Source of the DNA: Roseobacter litoralis Och 149 | GTDB lineage: Bacteria > Pseudomonadota > Alphaproteobacteria > Rhodobacterales > Rhodobacteraceae | Direction of reading: 5' to 3' | Assembly: GCF_000154785.2 (NCBI RefSeq) | Contig: NC_015730.1 | Coordinates: 2,480,001-2,544,000 of the forward strand | DNA length: 64,000 nt | In this document: positions 17,864-26,327 of the stretch, piece after piece | How the letters are laid out: each line of letters starts with the position of its first letter | Position numbering within the stretch: the first letter of the stretch is position 1 | Program-made: the position numbers and the translations under genes | The notes under the pieces: generated by a model | The model's input: only the letters and a program-made list of their open reading frames with translations | Databases searched by the model: none | Told to the model about the DNA's origin: nothing

Positions 17864-19264
17864 ATGACTGCGCCCGTTGTTACTCGTTTCGCGCCCTCCC
17901 CGACTGGTTTTTTACACATTGGCGGGGCGCGCACGGCCCTGTTCAATTGGCTCTATGCACGCGGCAGGGGTGGGAAGTTTCTGCTGCGTATTGAGGATAC
18001 CGACCGCGCCCGCTCAACGCCCGAGGCCACGCAGGCCATTCTGGACGGGATGGCATGGCTTGGTCTGGACCATGATGGTGAAATTGTGAGCCAATTTGAC
18101 AACGCGGAACGCCATGCCGCCGTGGCCATGGACCTGCTGGCTGCGGGCAAAGCGTATAAATGCTTTGCCACGCAAGAGGAAATCAGCGCCTTTCGGGAAG
18201 CGGCGCGCGCCGAAGGCCGTAGTACGCTATATCGCTCGCCCTGGCGGGACGTCGCGCCGGACGAGCATCCGGATGCACCCTATGTCGTCCGGATCAAAGC
18301 ACCACAGAATGGCGAGACCATCATCCATGATCAGGTGCAGGGGGATGTTAACATCCGCAATGACCAATTGGACGACATGGTGCTGTTGCGGTCCGATGGC
18401 ACGCCTGTCTACATGCTGGCGGTCGTTGTCGATGATCATGATATGGGTGTGACGCATGTGATCCGCGGCGACGACCACCTCAATAATGCAGCGCGGCAGA
18501 TGATGATTTACAATGCCCTTGGCTGGGATGTGCCGGTCTGGGCGCATATCCCGCTGATCCACGGTCCGGATGGCAAGAAACTTTCCAAGCGGCACGGCGC
18601 ACTTGGTGCGCAGGAATATCAGGTCATGGGCTACCCTGCTGCCGGCATGCGCAATTATTTGGCGCGATTGGGGTGGAGTCACGGAGACGATGAGTTTTTC
18701 ACAGATGCGCAGGCCAAGGAATGGTTTGATCTCAGCGGAATCGGTAAAAGCCCCGCACGATTTGACACCAAAAAGCTCGAAAACCTGTGTGGGCAGCACA
18801 TCGCCTGCGCGGATGATGCCGCGCTGCGGCAAGAAGCGGAGGCTTTCCGGGTCGTCTCCGGCCAGCCCGCACTGACCGCGTCACAATCACACATGTTTGA
18901 AACGGCCATGTACTGCGTCAAAGAACGCGCGAAGACCTTTCCAGAACTCTTTGAAAAAGCTCACTTTGCTTTGACTGAACGCCCGATAACACCAGATGAG
19001 AAAGCGGCGAAATCGCTGGATGATGTATCCCGTGGTATACTGAGGGAATTGACGCCGCAGTTGCAAAATGCTAGCTGGGACCGAGAAAATCTAGAGGCGA
19101 CTTTAAACGCGTTTGCTCACAGCAAGGATACCAAGTTTGGTAAACTCGCCGGTCCTTTGCGCGCTGCCCTGGCCGGGAAATCTGTTACGCCTTCTGTATT
19201 TGATATGATGCTGGTTTTGGGTCCGGAAGAGACCTGCGCACGGCTGAACGATGCTGCTGATTGA
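17864..19264 (+). CDS. gltX: Glutamyl-tRNA synthetase
   Basis: Charges tRNA with glutamate. The 466-residue class I synthetase has the HIGH-type motif in [17 protein letters not shown] (about 10-26), [10 protein letters not shown], the zinc-less insertion typical of alphaproteobacterial forms, [10 protein letters not shown], and the KMSKS counterpart [11 protein letters not shown] near 245. Many alphaproteobacteria keep two GltX copies with different tRNA preferences; which one this is cannot be told by eye. AAAGGTAAACGC precedes the ATG. It diverges from comEC. Confidence 0.95.
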   Translation: MTAPVVTRFAPSPTGFLHIGGARTALFNWLYARGRGGKFLLRIEDTDRARSTPEATQAILDGMAWLGLDHDGEIVSQFDNAERHAAVAMDLLAAGKAYKCFATQEEISAFREAARAEGRSTLYRSPWRDVAPDEHPDAPYVVRIKAPQNGETIIHDQVQGDVNIRNDQLDDMVLLRSDGTPVYMLAVVVDDHDMGVTHVIRGDDHLNNAARQMMIYNALGWDVPVWAHIPLIHGPDGKKLSKRHGALGAQEYQVMGYPAAGMRNYLARLGWSHGDDEFFTDAQAKEWFDLSGIGKSPARFDTKKLENLCGQHIACADDAALRQEAEAFRVVSGQPALTASQSHMFETAMYCVKERAKTFPELFEKAHFALTERPITPDEKAAKSLDDVSRGILRELTPQLQNASWDRENLEATLNAFAHSKDTKFGKLAGPLRAALAGKSVTPSVFDMMLVLGPEETCARLNDAAD

Positions 19265-19301
19265 CGGCCCCTGCGGTACAATTTCAGAAGCGCATAGAAG
19301 C

Positions 19302-19323
19302 GCCTGATCCTAAGGCATCAGGC
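19302..19323 (+). terminator. Hairpin between gltX and gltA
   Basis: GCCTGAT (19302-19308) and ATCAGGC (19317-19323) form a perfect 7-bp stem with an 8-nt loop in the 106-bp gap before gltA. No T-run follows, so it may be a weak or Rho-assisted terminator or a leader structure of gltA. Confidence 0.35.
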
Positions 19324-19370
19324 ACCGGGGCGCAGAGTGCGACCTGCAATGATGAATGGAAGGACCACCT

Positions 19371-20666
19371 ATGGCCGAAAGCACAAAATCAGCGACACTG
19401 ACCATCGATGGCAAAGAAATCGAACTGCCCATCTATAGCCCAACCGCCGGGCCGGACGTGATCGATATTGGCAAGCTCTATGCGCAGGCAGGCGTTTTCA
19501 CGTATGATCCGGGGTTCACGTCGACCGCAAGCTGTGACAGCACGATCACCTTTATCGACGGGGGCAAGGGCGAGTTGTTGCACCGCGGCTATCCGATTGA
19601 TCAACTGGCGGGCAAGTCGCACTATCTTGAGGTCTGTTATCTGCTGCTCTACGGCGAACTGCCGTCTGCCGCTGAACTGGAGAAGTTCGAAGGGCTGATC
19701 ACGCATCACACGATGCTGCACGAGCAGATGCAGAACTTCTTTCGAGGGTTCCGCCGCGACGCGCATCCAATGGCCATTATGGTCGGCGTAGTGGGCGCGA
19801 TGTCTGCCTTCTATCATGACAGCACCGATATTTCCGACGCAGACCAGCGCGAGATCGCCAGCCACCGCCTGATTGCCAAAATGCCGACGATTGCGTCATG
19901 GGCTTACAAGTATTCCATCGGGCAACCCTTTATCTATCCGCGCAATGATCTTGATTACGCATCGAACTTCCTGCGTATGTGTTTCGCTGTGCCTGCGGAG
20001 GATTATGAGGTTAATCCGATCCTGAGCCGTGCCATGGACCGTATCTTTACGCTCCATGCGGATCATGAGCAGAACGCCTCGACCTCTACGGTCCGGCTGG
20101 CCTCCTCCTCTGGTGCCAATCCCTTCGCCTGTATCGCCGCCGGGATTGCTTGCCTTTGGGGGCCTGCACATGGCGGGGCCAACCAAGCCTGTCTGGAGAT
20201 GCTCAAGGAGATCGGCACACCGGACCGCATCCCGGAGTTTATCGCGCGGGCTAAGGACAAAAACGACCCCTACCGCCTGATGGGTTTTGGCCACCGCGTG
20301 TACAAAAACCACGATCCACGCGCCACGGTGATGAAGCAAAGCGCCGATGAAGTGCTGGAATTGCTCGGCGTTGAGAACAACCCCGTGCTGCAGGTCGCCA
20401 AAGAATTGGAAGCGGCAGCACTGGCCGATCCGTATTTCTCCGACAAGAAGCTCTTCCCGAATGTTGATTTCTACTCAGGCATCATTCTGGAGGCGATGGG
20501 TTTCCCCACGTCAATGTTCACGCCAATCTTTGCCGTGGCGCGGACAGTAGGCTGGATTTCTCAGTGGAAAGAACAGCTTAGCGATCCACAGCACAAGATC
20601 GGTCGCCCGCGCCAGCTCTATCTTGGTGAAGTGACCCGCGATTACTCCGATATCGAAACGCGCTGA
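19371..20666 (+). CDS. gltA: Citrate synthase, type II
   Basis: Condenses acetyl-CoA with oxaloacetate at the entry of the TCA cycle. From the ATG at 19371 the protein has 431 residues; I chose it over ATG 19356 because GGAAGGACC lies 7 bp before it and [15 protein letters not shown] matches family N-termini. Catalytic elements are present: [18 protein letters not shown] (His), [12 protein letters not shown] (His and Arg) and [12 protein letters not shown] (Asp). It has the length and N-terminal beta domain of Gram-negative hexameric, NADH-sensitive forms. A strong terminator follows at 20688-20724. Confidence 0.97.
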   Translation: MAESTKSATLTIDGKEIELPIYSPTAGPDVIDIGKLYAQAGVFTYDPGFTSTASCDSTITFIDGGKGELLHRGYPIDQLAGKSHYLEVCYLLLYGELPSAAELEKFEGLITHHTMLHEQMQNFFRGFRRDAHPMAIMVGVVGAMSAFYHDSTDISDADQREIASHRLIAKMPTIASWAYKYSIGQPFIYPRNDLDYASNFLRMCFAVPAEDYEVNPILSRAMDRIFTLHADHEQNASTSTVRLASSSGANPFACIAAGIACLWGPAHGGANQACLEMLKEIGTPDRIPEFIARAKDKNDPYRLMGFGHRVYKNHDPRATVMKQSADEVLELLGVENNPVLQVAKELEAAALADPYFSDKKLFPNVDFYSGIILEAMGFPTSMFTPIFAVARTVGWISQWKEQLSDPQHKIGRPRQLYLGEVTRDYSDIETR

Positions 20667-20687
20667 CGGTTTCGAAGTCAGCGAAGG

Positions 20688-20724
20688 AAAACGGGCTGAA
20701 ACGTGATGCGTTCCAGCCCGTTTT
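20688..20724 (+). terminator. Rho-independent terminator of gltA
   Basis: AAAACGGGCTGAAACG (20688-20703) pairs with CGTTCCAGCCCGTTTT (20709-20724) around a 5-nt loop with one mismatch, ending in TTTT. The A-tract and T-tract flanks would let it work in both directions. Confidence 0.85.
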
Positions 20725-20863
20725 CTATCAACCGACGGGCGAATCGAAGCCTGTATGAATCGTTAAAGCCCATGCAAATTAACTTAACTGTTCACGCCAA
20801 CAGCAGTTGAATATGGCACTTTTGTGGTATTGTTTCGACACTTGTCACAATGTTTCCATAAAA

Positions 20864-20891
20864 TTGACGCCACCCCTCTGACGGCTCTATC
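20864..20891 (+). promoter_or_regulatory. Possible promoter of the small gene at 20952
   Basis: TTGACG (20864-20869) and TCTATC (20886-20891) are spaced by 16 bp and would give a leader of about 55 nt before the GTG at 20952. The rest of the 285-bp gap holds the gltA terminator and AT-rich DNA without other clear features. Confidence 0.35.
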
Positions 20892-20951
20892 TTGTCGGCA
20901 CTGAGCGCGCATGCGCACGGACGAGAGCAGTAGAAAAATCGCGAAGGAAAC

Positions 20952-21272
20952 GTGGTGGGAATACAAAGATGCCGCGATCAGGTTTACACATCAGCAGAGC
21001 AGCAAGCACGCCACCTCCACTTTAATCTGACGCCCCCGCCCGGGCCTGAAGGCGCTGTCATCGAGACAGAGCACGGCGCAGATCATGGCCAGATTGCCGT
21101 TTACTACGATCATGTCGACAAGCCGCCAGAAATTACGATTTCGCGCAGCGCATGGCCTGTGCAGACGGTATTGGCAGACGGCGTTGCCGTGGCGATCGTG
21201 GCGGGTGCAAACGAACCCGAACTACACAAGGAAGACGTTGTTCTGATTGCGCGCTATACCGCGCCGCGCTGA
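20952..21272 (+). CDS. Small conserved-looking protein of unknown function
   Basis: A 106-codon frame beginning with GTG at 20952 (GTG 20955 is equally possible), preceded by GAAGGAAA at good ribosome-site spacing. It is preceded by its own likely promoter and sits after the gltA terminator, so it is probably a real single gene. The product is soluble, without signal peptide or membrane helix, and fairly rich in His and acidic residues (ETEHGADHGQIAVYYDH). I do not recognise the family. It converges on the PaaG-like gene with 5 bp between stops. Confidence 0.6.
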   Translation: MVGIQRCRDQVYTSAEQQARHLHFNLTPPPGPEGAVIETEHGADHGQIAVYYDHVDKPPEITISRSAWPVQTVLADGVAVAIVAGANEPELHKEDVVLIARYTAPR

Positions 21273-21277
21273 CGCCG

Positions 21278-22054
21278 TTACCGCCCCTCGAAACGCGCGG
21301 CGCGTTTCTCGGTAAACGCCAAAACACCTTCCTTGAAGTCCCGCGTTTTTCCGCAGGCGCCCTGTTGGCGTGCCTCCAACGTCAGTTGGTCCTCGAAGCC
21401 ATTGTCCCAGCTGCCGCGCAAAACCGACTTGATGGCCGCATAGGTTGCGGTTGGTCCTTCAGCCAGATGCGTTGCACGCGCTTTCCAATGGGCATCGAAC
21501 TGATCGTCCGCCACAGCCTCCCAGATCATGCCCCATTCATCGGCCTGTCGCGCTGTGATCCGGTCGGCAAAAAGCGCGGCCCCCATCGCCTTTGCGGCCC
21601 CCATGGTACGCGGCAAAGTATAGGTTCCGCCCGCATCCGGGATCAGACCGATACGCGAAAATGCCTGCATGAAAAACGCGCTTTCCGTTGCAATAACTAC
21701 GTCCGCGGCAAGGGCAAGGTTTGCGCCTGCACCTGCTGCTGCGCCGTTGACCGCTGCAATGGTTGGCACGGGGCATCCGACAATCGCGCGTATCAGAGGG
21801 GCGTATTCATCGCGCAACGTCCGTTCAAGATCAAGGTTGGCGGCACCCGGTCTGTCCCCAAGGTCTTGCCCGGAACAAAACGCCGAGCCGGCACCTGTCA
21901 GCACCACGACCCGCGCCGTTCGACCCGCTTGCGTGATGGCGTAAGTCAGCTCCGCCCGCATCTGTGTGGTGAGGGCGTTCATCTTTTCCGGCCGGTTCAG
22001 AGTGATCACAGCCACCCCGTCGTCCAGCGCATAGGTCAGCGTTTGGTATTCCAT
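21278..22054 (-). CDS. Enoyl-CoA hydratase/isomerase family protein, PaaG-like
   Basis: A 258-residue crotonase-fold protein. The oxyanion-hole segments are CSGQDLGDR (about 61-69) and NGAAAGAGANLALAADVV (about 102-119); IGLIPDAGGTYTLPRTMGAAKA has the Asp position found in isomerases such as PaaG, which converts the ring epoxide of phenylacetyl-CoA. No other paa genes lie here, so a role in another acyl-CoA pathway is equally possible. I start at ATG 22054 because GAAGGAAG lies just upstream. It follows ccmH after 70 bp but has its own promoter region inside a large inverted repeat (22064-22116), suggesting separate control. Confidence 0.85.
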   Translation of the reverse strand: MEYQTLTYALDDGVAVITLNRPEKMNALTTQMRAELTYAITQAGRTARVVVLTGAGSAFCSGQDLGDRPGAANLDLERTLRDEYAPLIRAIVGCPVPTIAAVNGAAAGAGANLALAADVVIATESAFFMQAFSRIGLIPDAGGTYTLPRTMGAAKAMGAALFADRITARQADEWGMIWEAVADDQFDAHWKARATHLAEGPTATYAAIKSVLRGSWDNGFEDQLTLEARQQGACGKTRDFKEGVLAFTEKRAARFEGR

Positions 22055-22063
22055 GAAACTTCC

Positions 22064-22116
22064 TTCACTTCGCATGTGGTCCGACTTTATAGCGTTTGAC
22101 CATATGCGAAAGTGAA
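22064..22116. promoter_or_regulatory. Long inverted repeat flanking the promoter of the PaaG-like gene
   Basis: TTCACTTCGCATGTGGTC (22064-22081) and GACCATATGCGAAAGTGAA (22098-22116) are inverted copies differing by one substitution and one inserted base. Between them, on the minus strand, lies TATAAA (22091-22086), a likely -10 box. Paired arms around a -10 suggest binding of a dimeric or tetrameric repressor. The site is 10 bp upstream of the start codon and inside the gap after ccmH. Confidence 0.6.
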
Positions 22117-22124
22117 ACGAAACG

Positions 22125-22580
22125 TCATTCTTTCAGGATTTCCTTGAGGCGGGCGGCCTCATCAACGCTTAAAGCGTCTTCTTGCGGTGCACGTGCAGAA
22201 TCCCGGCCCCGCAGATAGAAAAAACCAACAGTCATCGCCAGCAGCAGCATGAACGGCCCCGCCGCCCACAGCATCCAGTTCGAACCGCCGATGGTCGGTT
22301 TGAGCAGCACGAATTCACCGTAGCGCGCGACCACGAAGTCGACGACTTCCGCGTCGCTATCCCCTTCCACCAGCCTGTCGCGGACCAACAGACGCAAATC
22401 ACGCGCGATATTCGCGTGGCTTTCATCGATGCTCTCGTTTTGACAGACCGGGCAGCGCAAGCCTTTTGAGATCTCGCGCGCGCGCTCTTCCATAACCGGA
22501 TCAGCCAGTATTTCGTCTGGCTGCACTGCAAGCAGCGAACCGGGCAAAAGCAGAAGTATGATCAGAAGAACCCGGATCAT
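22125..22580 (-). CDS. ccmH: Cytochrome c maturation protein CcmH (CycL/Ccl2 type)
   Basis: A periplasmic thiol-disulfide protein that reduces apocytochrome c before heme attachment. The 151-residue protein has a signal peptide (about 1-19), the LRCPVCQNESIDES motif with Cys43 and Cys46, the conserved DLRLLVRDRLVEGDSDAEV helix, and a C-terminal membrane helix (about 103-122). It corresponds to the short CcmH without the TPR domain (CcmI elsewhere). It overlaps ccmF by 4 bp, so the two heme lyase subunits are co-translated. Confidence 0.95.
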   Translation of the reverse strand: MIRVLLIILLLLPGSLLAVQPDEILADPVMEERAREISKGLRCPVCQNESIDESHANIARDLRLLVRDRLVEGDSDAEVVDFVVARYGEFVLLKPTIGGSNWMLWAAGPFMLLLAMTVGFFYLRGRDSARAPQEDALSVDEAARLKEILKE

Positions 22581-24547
22581 TCTGCGGCTACCGGTAGCGC
22601 GGACGACTTGTTGCGCGCGCCTGCGGCGACGCGGAACCGACGGTCAGACAGGCTGAGAAGCCCGCCAAGTGCCATCAGGCCACTGCCAATCCATATCCAG
22701 TTGGTGAGCGGTTTGACATAGGTCCGTACCGCCCAGCCCCCATTCGCCTGCTCATCACCGATGACCACGTAAACATCACGGATAAGGTCATAATCAATCG
22801 CAGCCTCGGTCGTCGGCATCTGTGCCACCGGATAAATGCGCTTTTCCGGTTTCAGTTGTGCAATTTCGCGACCATCCTGCGCCAGCGTGATATAGCCGGT
22901 GGTAGACAGGAAATTCGGCCCCTCGTAATTGCTGACCTTATCCAGCGTGATGGTATAGCGGCCGACCTCATAGGGTTCGCCAAACTGCGCAACCCGGATG
23001 TCTTCGTATTGCCAGGCCATGATCCCACAGACGCCCATCATCGTGATACCGACACCGGCATGAGCAACCATCTTGCCCCAGTCTGCCCGCGGCAGTCGCC
23101 AGATTCGCGCCCACCGCTCCGGACCCCGGCCCGCACGTTGGATGAAATCGATGATCGTGCCCATCACGATCCAAGCCGCGAGGAAGAGACCAATCGGCCC
23201 AAGAAGGCTGCGACCAGATTGCATCGCATAGGCAAGACCACCAATCGCCAACGCAAGGACAAACACATAGCGCAGCGGTTTCAGGGCGCGCGCGATATGC
23301 GCCCGCTTCCAAGGCATGGCTGACCCGATGGGCAGCAGAATGCCAAGGACAAGCATGAAGGGCGAAAAGGCCATGTTGAAGAACGGCGGCCCCACGCTGA
23401 GCTTGCGGTCAAAAAACATCTCGGCCACGAGCGGCCACATGGTGCCGACAAAGACAACAAAGCACGACACAGCCAGCAACAGGTTGTTCGCAACGAGCGC
23501 GCTTTCACGGCTGACGACACCAAAAACGCCCCGCGCCTCCATCGCGCCTGCCCGGAAAGCAAAGAGGATCAACGCGCCGCCCATAAAAAAGCCCATGATC
23601 ATCAGGATGAACACACCACGTTCCGGGTCATTCGCGAAGGCATGCACCGAGGTCAAAAGACCCGAGCGGACAATGAATGTACCAATCAGTGAAAAACCAA
23701 AGGCGAGAATGGCCAGCAGTATGGTCCAACTTTTGAGGCTTTCGCGCTTTTCCACCACGATGGCGGAGTGCAGCAAGGCAGCAGCCAGCAACCACGGCAT
23801 GAAGGATGCATTTTCAACCGGGTCCCAGAACCAGAAACCGCCCCAACCCAATTCGTAATAGGCCCACCAAGAACCAAGTGCGATACCAATTGTCAGGAAC
23901 ACCCAGGCCGCCAGCGTCCAGGGACGCACCCAACGGCCCCAAGCTGCATCGACACGCCCTTCAATCAGGGCGGCGACCGCGAAGCTGAACGCCATGCTAA
24001 GGCCAACGTAGCCCAGATAGAGAAACGGTGGATGGAAGGCCAATCCCGGGTCCTGAAGGAGCGGATTGAGATCCTGGCCGTCAAAGGGCGGCACGGCAAG
24101 GCGCGTGAACGGGTTCGACGTAAAGATGATGAACGCAAAGAAAGCGACACCAATCGCGGCCTGCACACTCAGCACGCGGGCTTTCAGCGTCGGCGGCAGG
24201 TTGCCACCAAACCAAGCCGCCATCGCGCCAAACAGCGCAACAATCAGCACCCAGAGCAACATGGACCCTTCGTGGTTGCCCCATGTACCGCTTATTTTGT
24301 ACAGCATTGGTTTGGCCGAGTGGCTGTTCAGCGTCACCAAATGCAGACTGAAGTCCGACACAATAAATGCCCACATCAGAGCACCAAATGAAAACGCCGT
24401 CAGCAAAAACTGAGCGTTTGCCGCAGGTTCCGCAACGGCCATCCAGGATGGCCATCGTTTATGGGCACCAATCAAAGGAATGACCGTTTGTACGATGGCA
24501 ACCATGAAGGCGAGGATGAGGGCGAAGTGTCCGAGTTCTGTAATCAT
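22577..24547 (-). CDS. ccmF: Heme lyase subunit CcmF (CycK/Ccl1)
   Basis: The large membrane subunit of the System I cytochrome c synthase, which takes heme from CcmE and ligates it to apocytochrome. The 656-residue protein has about 14-15 hydrophobic helices and the tryptophan-rich WWD segment GWGGFWFWDPVENASFMPWL near residues 235-255, with conserved periplasmic His positions around it. The length is normal. It lies 58 bp downstream of the holin gene and overlaps ccmH by 4 bp. ccmE is 1.3 kb upstream, separated from it by the lysis cassette. Confidence 0.96.
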   Translation of the reverse strand: MITELGHFALILAFMVAIVQTVIPLIGAHKRWPSWMAVAEPAANAQFLLTAFSFGALMWAFIVSDFSLHLVTLNSHSAKPMLYKISGTWGNHEGSMLLWVLIVALFGAMAAWFGGNLPPTLKARVLSVQAAIGVAFFAFIIFTSNPFTRLAVPPFDGQDLNPLLQDPGLAFHPPFLYLGYVGLSMAFSFAVAALIEGRVDAAWGRWVRPWTLAAWVFLTIGIALGSWWAYYELGWGGFWFWDPVENASFMPWLLAAALLHSAIVVEKRESLKSWTILLAILAFGFSLIGTFIVRSGLLTSVHAFANDPERGVFILMIMGFFMGGALILFAFRAGAMEARGVFGVVSRESALVANNLLLAVSCFVVFVGTMWPLVAEMFFDRKLSVGPPFFNMAFSPFMLVLGILLPIGSAMPWKRAHIARALKPLRYVFVLALAIGGLAYAMQSGRSLLGPIGLFLAAWIVMGTIIDFIQRAGRGPERWARIWRLPRADWGKMVAHAGVGITMMGVCGIMAWQYEDIRVAQFGEPYEVGRYTITLDKVSNYEGPNFLSTTGYITLAQDGREIAQLKPEKRIYPVAQMPTTEAAIDYDLIRDVYVVIGDEQANGGWAVRTYVKPLTNWIWIGSGLMALGGLLSLSDRRFRVAAGARNKSSALPVAAE

Positions 24548-24605
24548 ACCCAGACTATAAGCCGCCGGGAGCGTTCATCCAACGATAATCGGATGGTTTA
24601 AGTGA

Positions 24606-25196
24606 TCACTTTGTCGCGGGGGTTGCGCTGGTGCTCTGCCAGTCTTCAAGGGCTGCATTGCTGTCGGGCTGAAGCGCCACGGCCTTCAACCGCACATCCC
24701 CTGCGGTATCTGCCGTCCCGGGTGTCGTGGCCCGCAAGCTCCGCAACATGCCGATATTTTCGACGACTTTCGGGGCAAGAGCCACGCTTTTGGCGATGGA
24801 TTGCTGGAATTGTTGGCTTTTGACCTGATGCCGCGCGCCAAAGTAAAAAGATACGATCACCCCGAGCAACCACCACAAAGGCTCTGGCACCAGAGCAATG
24901 CCCTGCATGCGCGCCGCGAACCAGATCGGATCAACCATCGCCGCGAGGAACAGCCCAAGCGTTCCCAGCGCCAGTGCAGGGCGTGGCACGCGGTTCACGC
25001 CATCCATGACACGGTTAAAGGCGGAGTCTTTCGCACTTTCAAACTCACGTCCGTATTGGCCCAACGCCTCAATACGCAGTTCCTGAGCACGGGCGGCGTC
25101 TTCTTCGGCATTCGCCCTGAAGACTTCAACAGTTTCCTTTACGACGTTACGCTCATTGCCAAAAACGATGCTGAGCAATCCTCCGATCAAGCCCAT
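24606..25196 (-). CDS. Holin family protein (GTA-type lysis cassette)
   Basis: A 196-residue protein of the three-helix holin family found next to N-acetylmuramidases in Rhodobacteraceae. An amphipathic N-terminal region (about 1-65) is followed by hydrophobic helices at about 72-95 and 105-120 (LALGTLGLFLAAMVDPIWFA, LWWLLGVIVSFYFGA) and a polar C-terminal tail. Holins make the membrane permeable so a muramidase can reach the cell wall. In Rhodobacter capsulatus a homologous type of pair releases gene transfer agent particles. Its start overlaps the muramidase gene by 10 bp. No phage structural genes surround it, so it is not a prophage remnant on this evidence. Confidence 0.8.
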   Translation of the reverse strand: MGLIGGLLSIVFGNERNVVKETVEVFRANAEEDAARAQELRIEALGQYGREFESAKDSAFNRVMDGVNRVPRPALALGTLGLFLAAMVDPIWFAARMQGIALVPEPLWWLLGVIVSFYFGARHQVKSQQFQQSIAKSVALAPKVVENIGMLRSLRATTPGTADTAGDVRLKAVALQPDSNAALEDWQSTSATPATK

Positions 25197-25798
25197 GCTG
25201 CGACCCTTTCCTTAAACTGTTGATCTGTCAGGTGATACCGCGCAGAGATGAACTCTTCCGCGCGTTTGATCCAACCGCCTTTGCCACCTGCCCGTGTCTT
25301 TGCGAATTTGCGGCTCGCAGACCGGCGGTCTCCGATGCGGAAATAGTAATTACGGCGCGCAATACCGTAGGCATCCACCAAATGATCCGGCGCATTCGCA
25401 AATGCGGCCTGCGCGGCCCCAATGCTCTTGGGCCCCAATGCGCCATCGACAACCAGATCGTGGCCCATATCGCGCAGCAAACGCTGCAGAATTTTCACTG
25501 CATTAGACCCGGCATTCACATACATGTCGAAAACGGTGGCGTGCATTGGCTGCGGCAACATCGCGATCAGTGGTTTTTGAAAATAGTGTTTTTCAAAGAT
25601 ATCGATCGCCTGATCGACGGTTAGCGCCCGCACGTCGGCTTCGGTAACGGACCCATCATGATCAAGATCAAGCCCGAGCCTGCGCATTGTGTGAATGGTA
25701 ACGCCAAAGTTTGTTGCCCCGCCGGGATCGTCGGGGTCATTTACGAACCCGCCTTCTCGCCGCACGATTTCCTTTGCGATCTCACGAACTGTTTGCAT
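25187..25798 (-). CDS. Holin-associated N-acetylmuramidase (GH108 endolysin)
   Basis: A 203-residue cell-wall hydrolase. The glycosyl hydrolase 108 domain starts with IVRREGGFVNDPDDPGGATN, where Glu15 in the EGG motif is the expected catalytic acid and NFGVT follows. The C-terminal half has the peptidoglycan-binding pattern VVDGALGPKSIGAAQAAF (about 118-135). There is an EF-hand-like DLDHDGSVTEADV near 45-57. No signal peptide is seen, which fits holin-dependent export. I start at ATG 25798 because AAAGGT lies 5 bp before it; the frame extends 11 codons further without support. It sits between ccmE and the holin gene, with a CtrA-like site upstream. Confidence 0.85.
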   Translation of the reverse strand: MQTVREIAKEIVRREGGFVNDPDDPGGATNFGVTIHTMRRLGLDLDHDGSVTEADVRALTVDQAIDIFEKHYFQKPLIAMLPQPMHATVFDMYVNAGSNAVKILQRLLRDMGHDLVVDGALGPKSIGAAQAAFANAPDHLVDAYGIARRNYYFRIGDRRSASRKFAKTRAGGKGGWIKRAEEFISARYHLTDQQFKERVAAWA

Positions 25799-25847
25799 CT
25801 TGCTACCTTTGCCCCGGATTTCTCCACGCAAAGATCAAAGCTATTTA

Positions 25848-25862
25848 TTAAAATCGTTTAAC
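25848..25862. promoter_or_regulatory. CtrA-like site upstream of the lysis cassette
   Basis: TTAA (25848-25851), six bases, then TTAAC (25858-25862). The CtrA consensus is TTAA-N7-TTAA, so the spacing is one base short. It lies 50-64 bp upstream of the muramidase start, within the 78-bp gap after ccmE, where a promoter would be expected. Confidence 0.4.
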
Positions 25863-25876
25863 CACAGCGTACGCAA

Positions 25877-26320
25877 TCAGCCCTCAGTACCTTTGTATAC
25901 ACCCTGTTCTTTCAGCATGTCGACGACCTCAGCAGGCATGTAGGTTTCATCATGTTTCGCAAGTATTTCAGATGCTTCGAAGACGCCGTTGATGTAACTT
26001 CCCGTGCCGACCATACCTTGGTTCTCTTCAAACAGATCAGGCAACACACCGGTGTAGGTGACCGGGACAACACCGTTGCCATCTGTCACGCTAAAGCGGA
26101 TCGTTTTACCTTGCCCGCGCACGATTGAGCCCTCTTCAACCAAACCGCCAATCCGAAACACTTCGGAGGGCGCGGGTGGTTCGGCCAATATCTGCGTTGG
26201 TGCGCGAAAAAAGTTGATCCCGTCGCGCATTGCATACCCGATCAGCGCCGTCGACAAGACAAGCGCGACGGTCGCGAGCGCTATGACTTGAATGCGTCTT
26301 TGCTTCTTTAGGTTTTTCAT
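25877..26320 (-). CDS. ccmE: Cytochrome c maturation heme chaperone CcmE
   Basis: CcmE binds heme covalently in the periplasm and delivers it to CcmF/CcmH. The 147-residue protein has a signal-anchor helix (about 10-30), an OB-fold domain (RIGGLVEEGSIVRGQG, RFSVTDG, VTYTGVLPDLFEENQG) and the heme-binding His123 in KHDETYMP. It follows argC by 7 bp on the same strand. The ccmF and ccmH genes follow only after the muramidase/holin pair. Confidence 0.96.
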   Translation of the reverse strand: MKNLKKQRRIQVIALATVALVLSTALIGYAMRDGINFFRAPTQILAEPPAPSEVFRIGGLVEEGSIVRGQGKTIRFSVTDGNGVVPVTYTGVLPDLFEENQGMVGTGSYINGVFEASEILAKHDETYMPAEVVDMLKEQGVYKGTEG

Positions 26321-26327
26321 ATCCGCC

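Noticed and set aside
17864..19264. KLSKR instead of KMSKS in GltX as an anomaly
   Set aside because: KLSKRHGA is common in bacterial glutamyl-tRNA synthetases.
24606..25798. Holin and muramidase genes as a prophage remnant
   Set aside because: No integrase, capsid, tail or attachment site nearby, and codon use looks like the neighbours; a GTA-type cassette explains it better.
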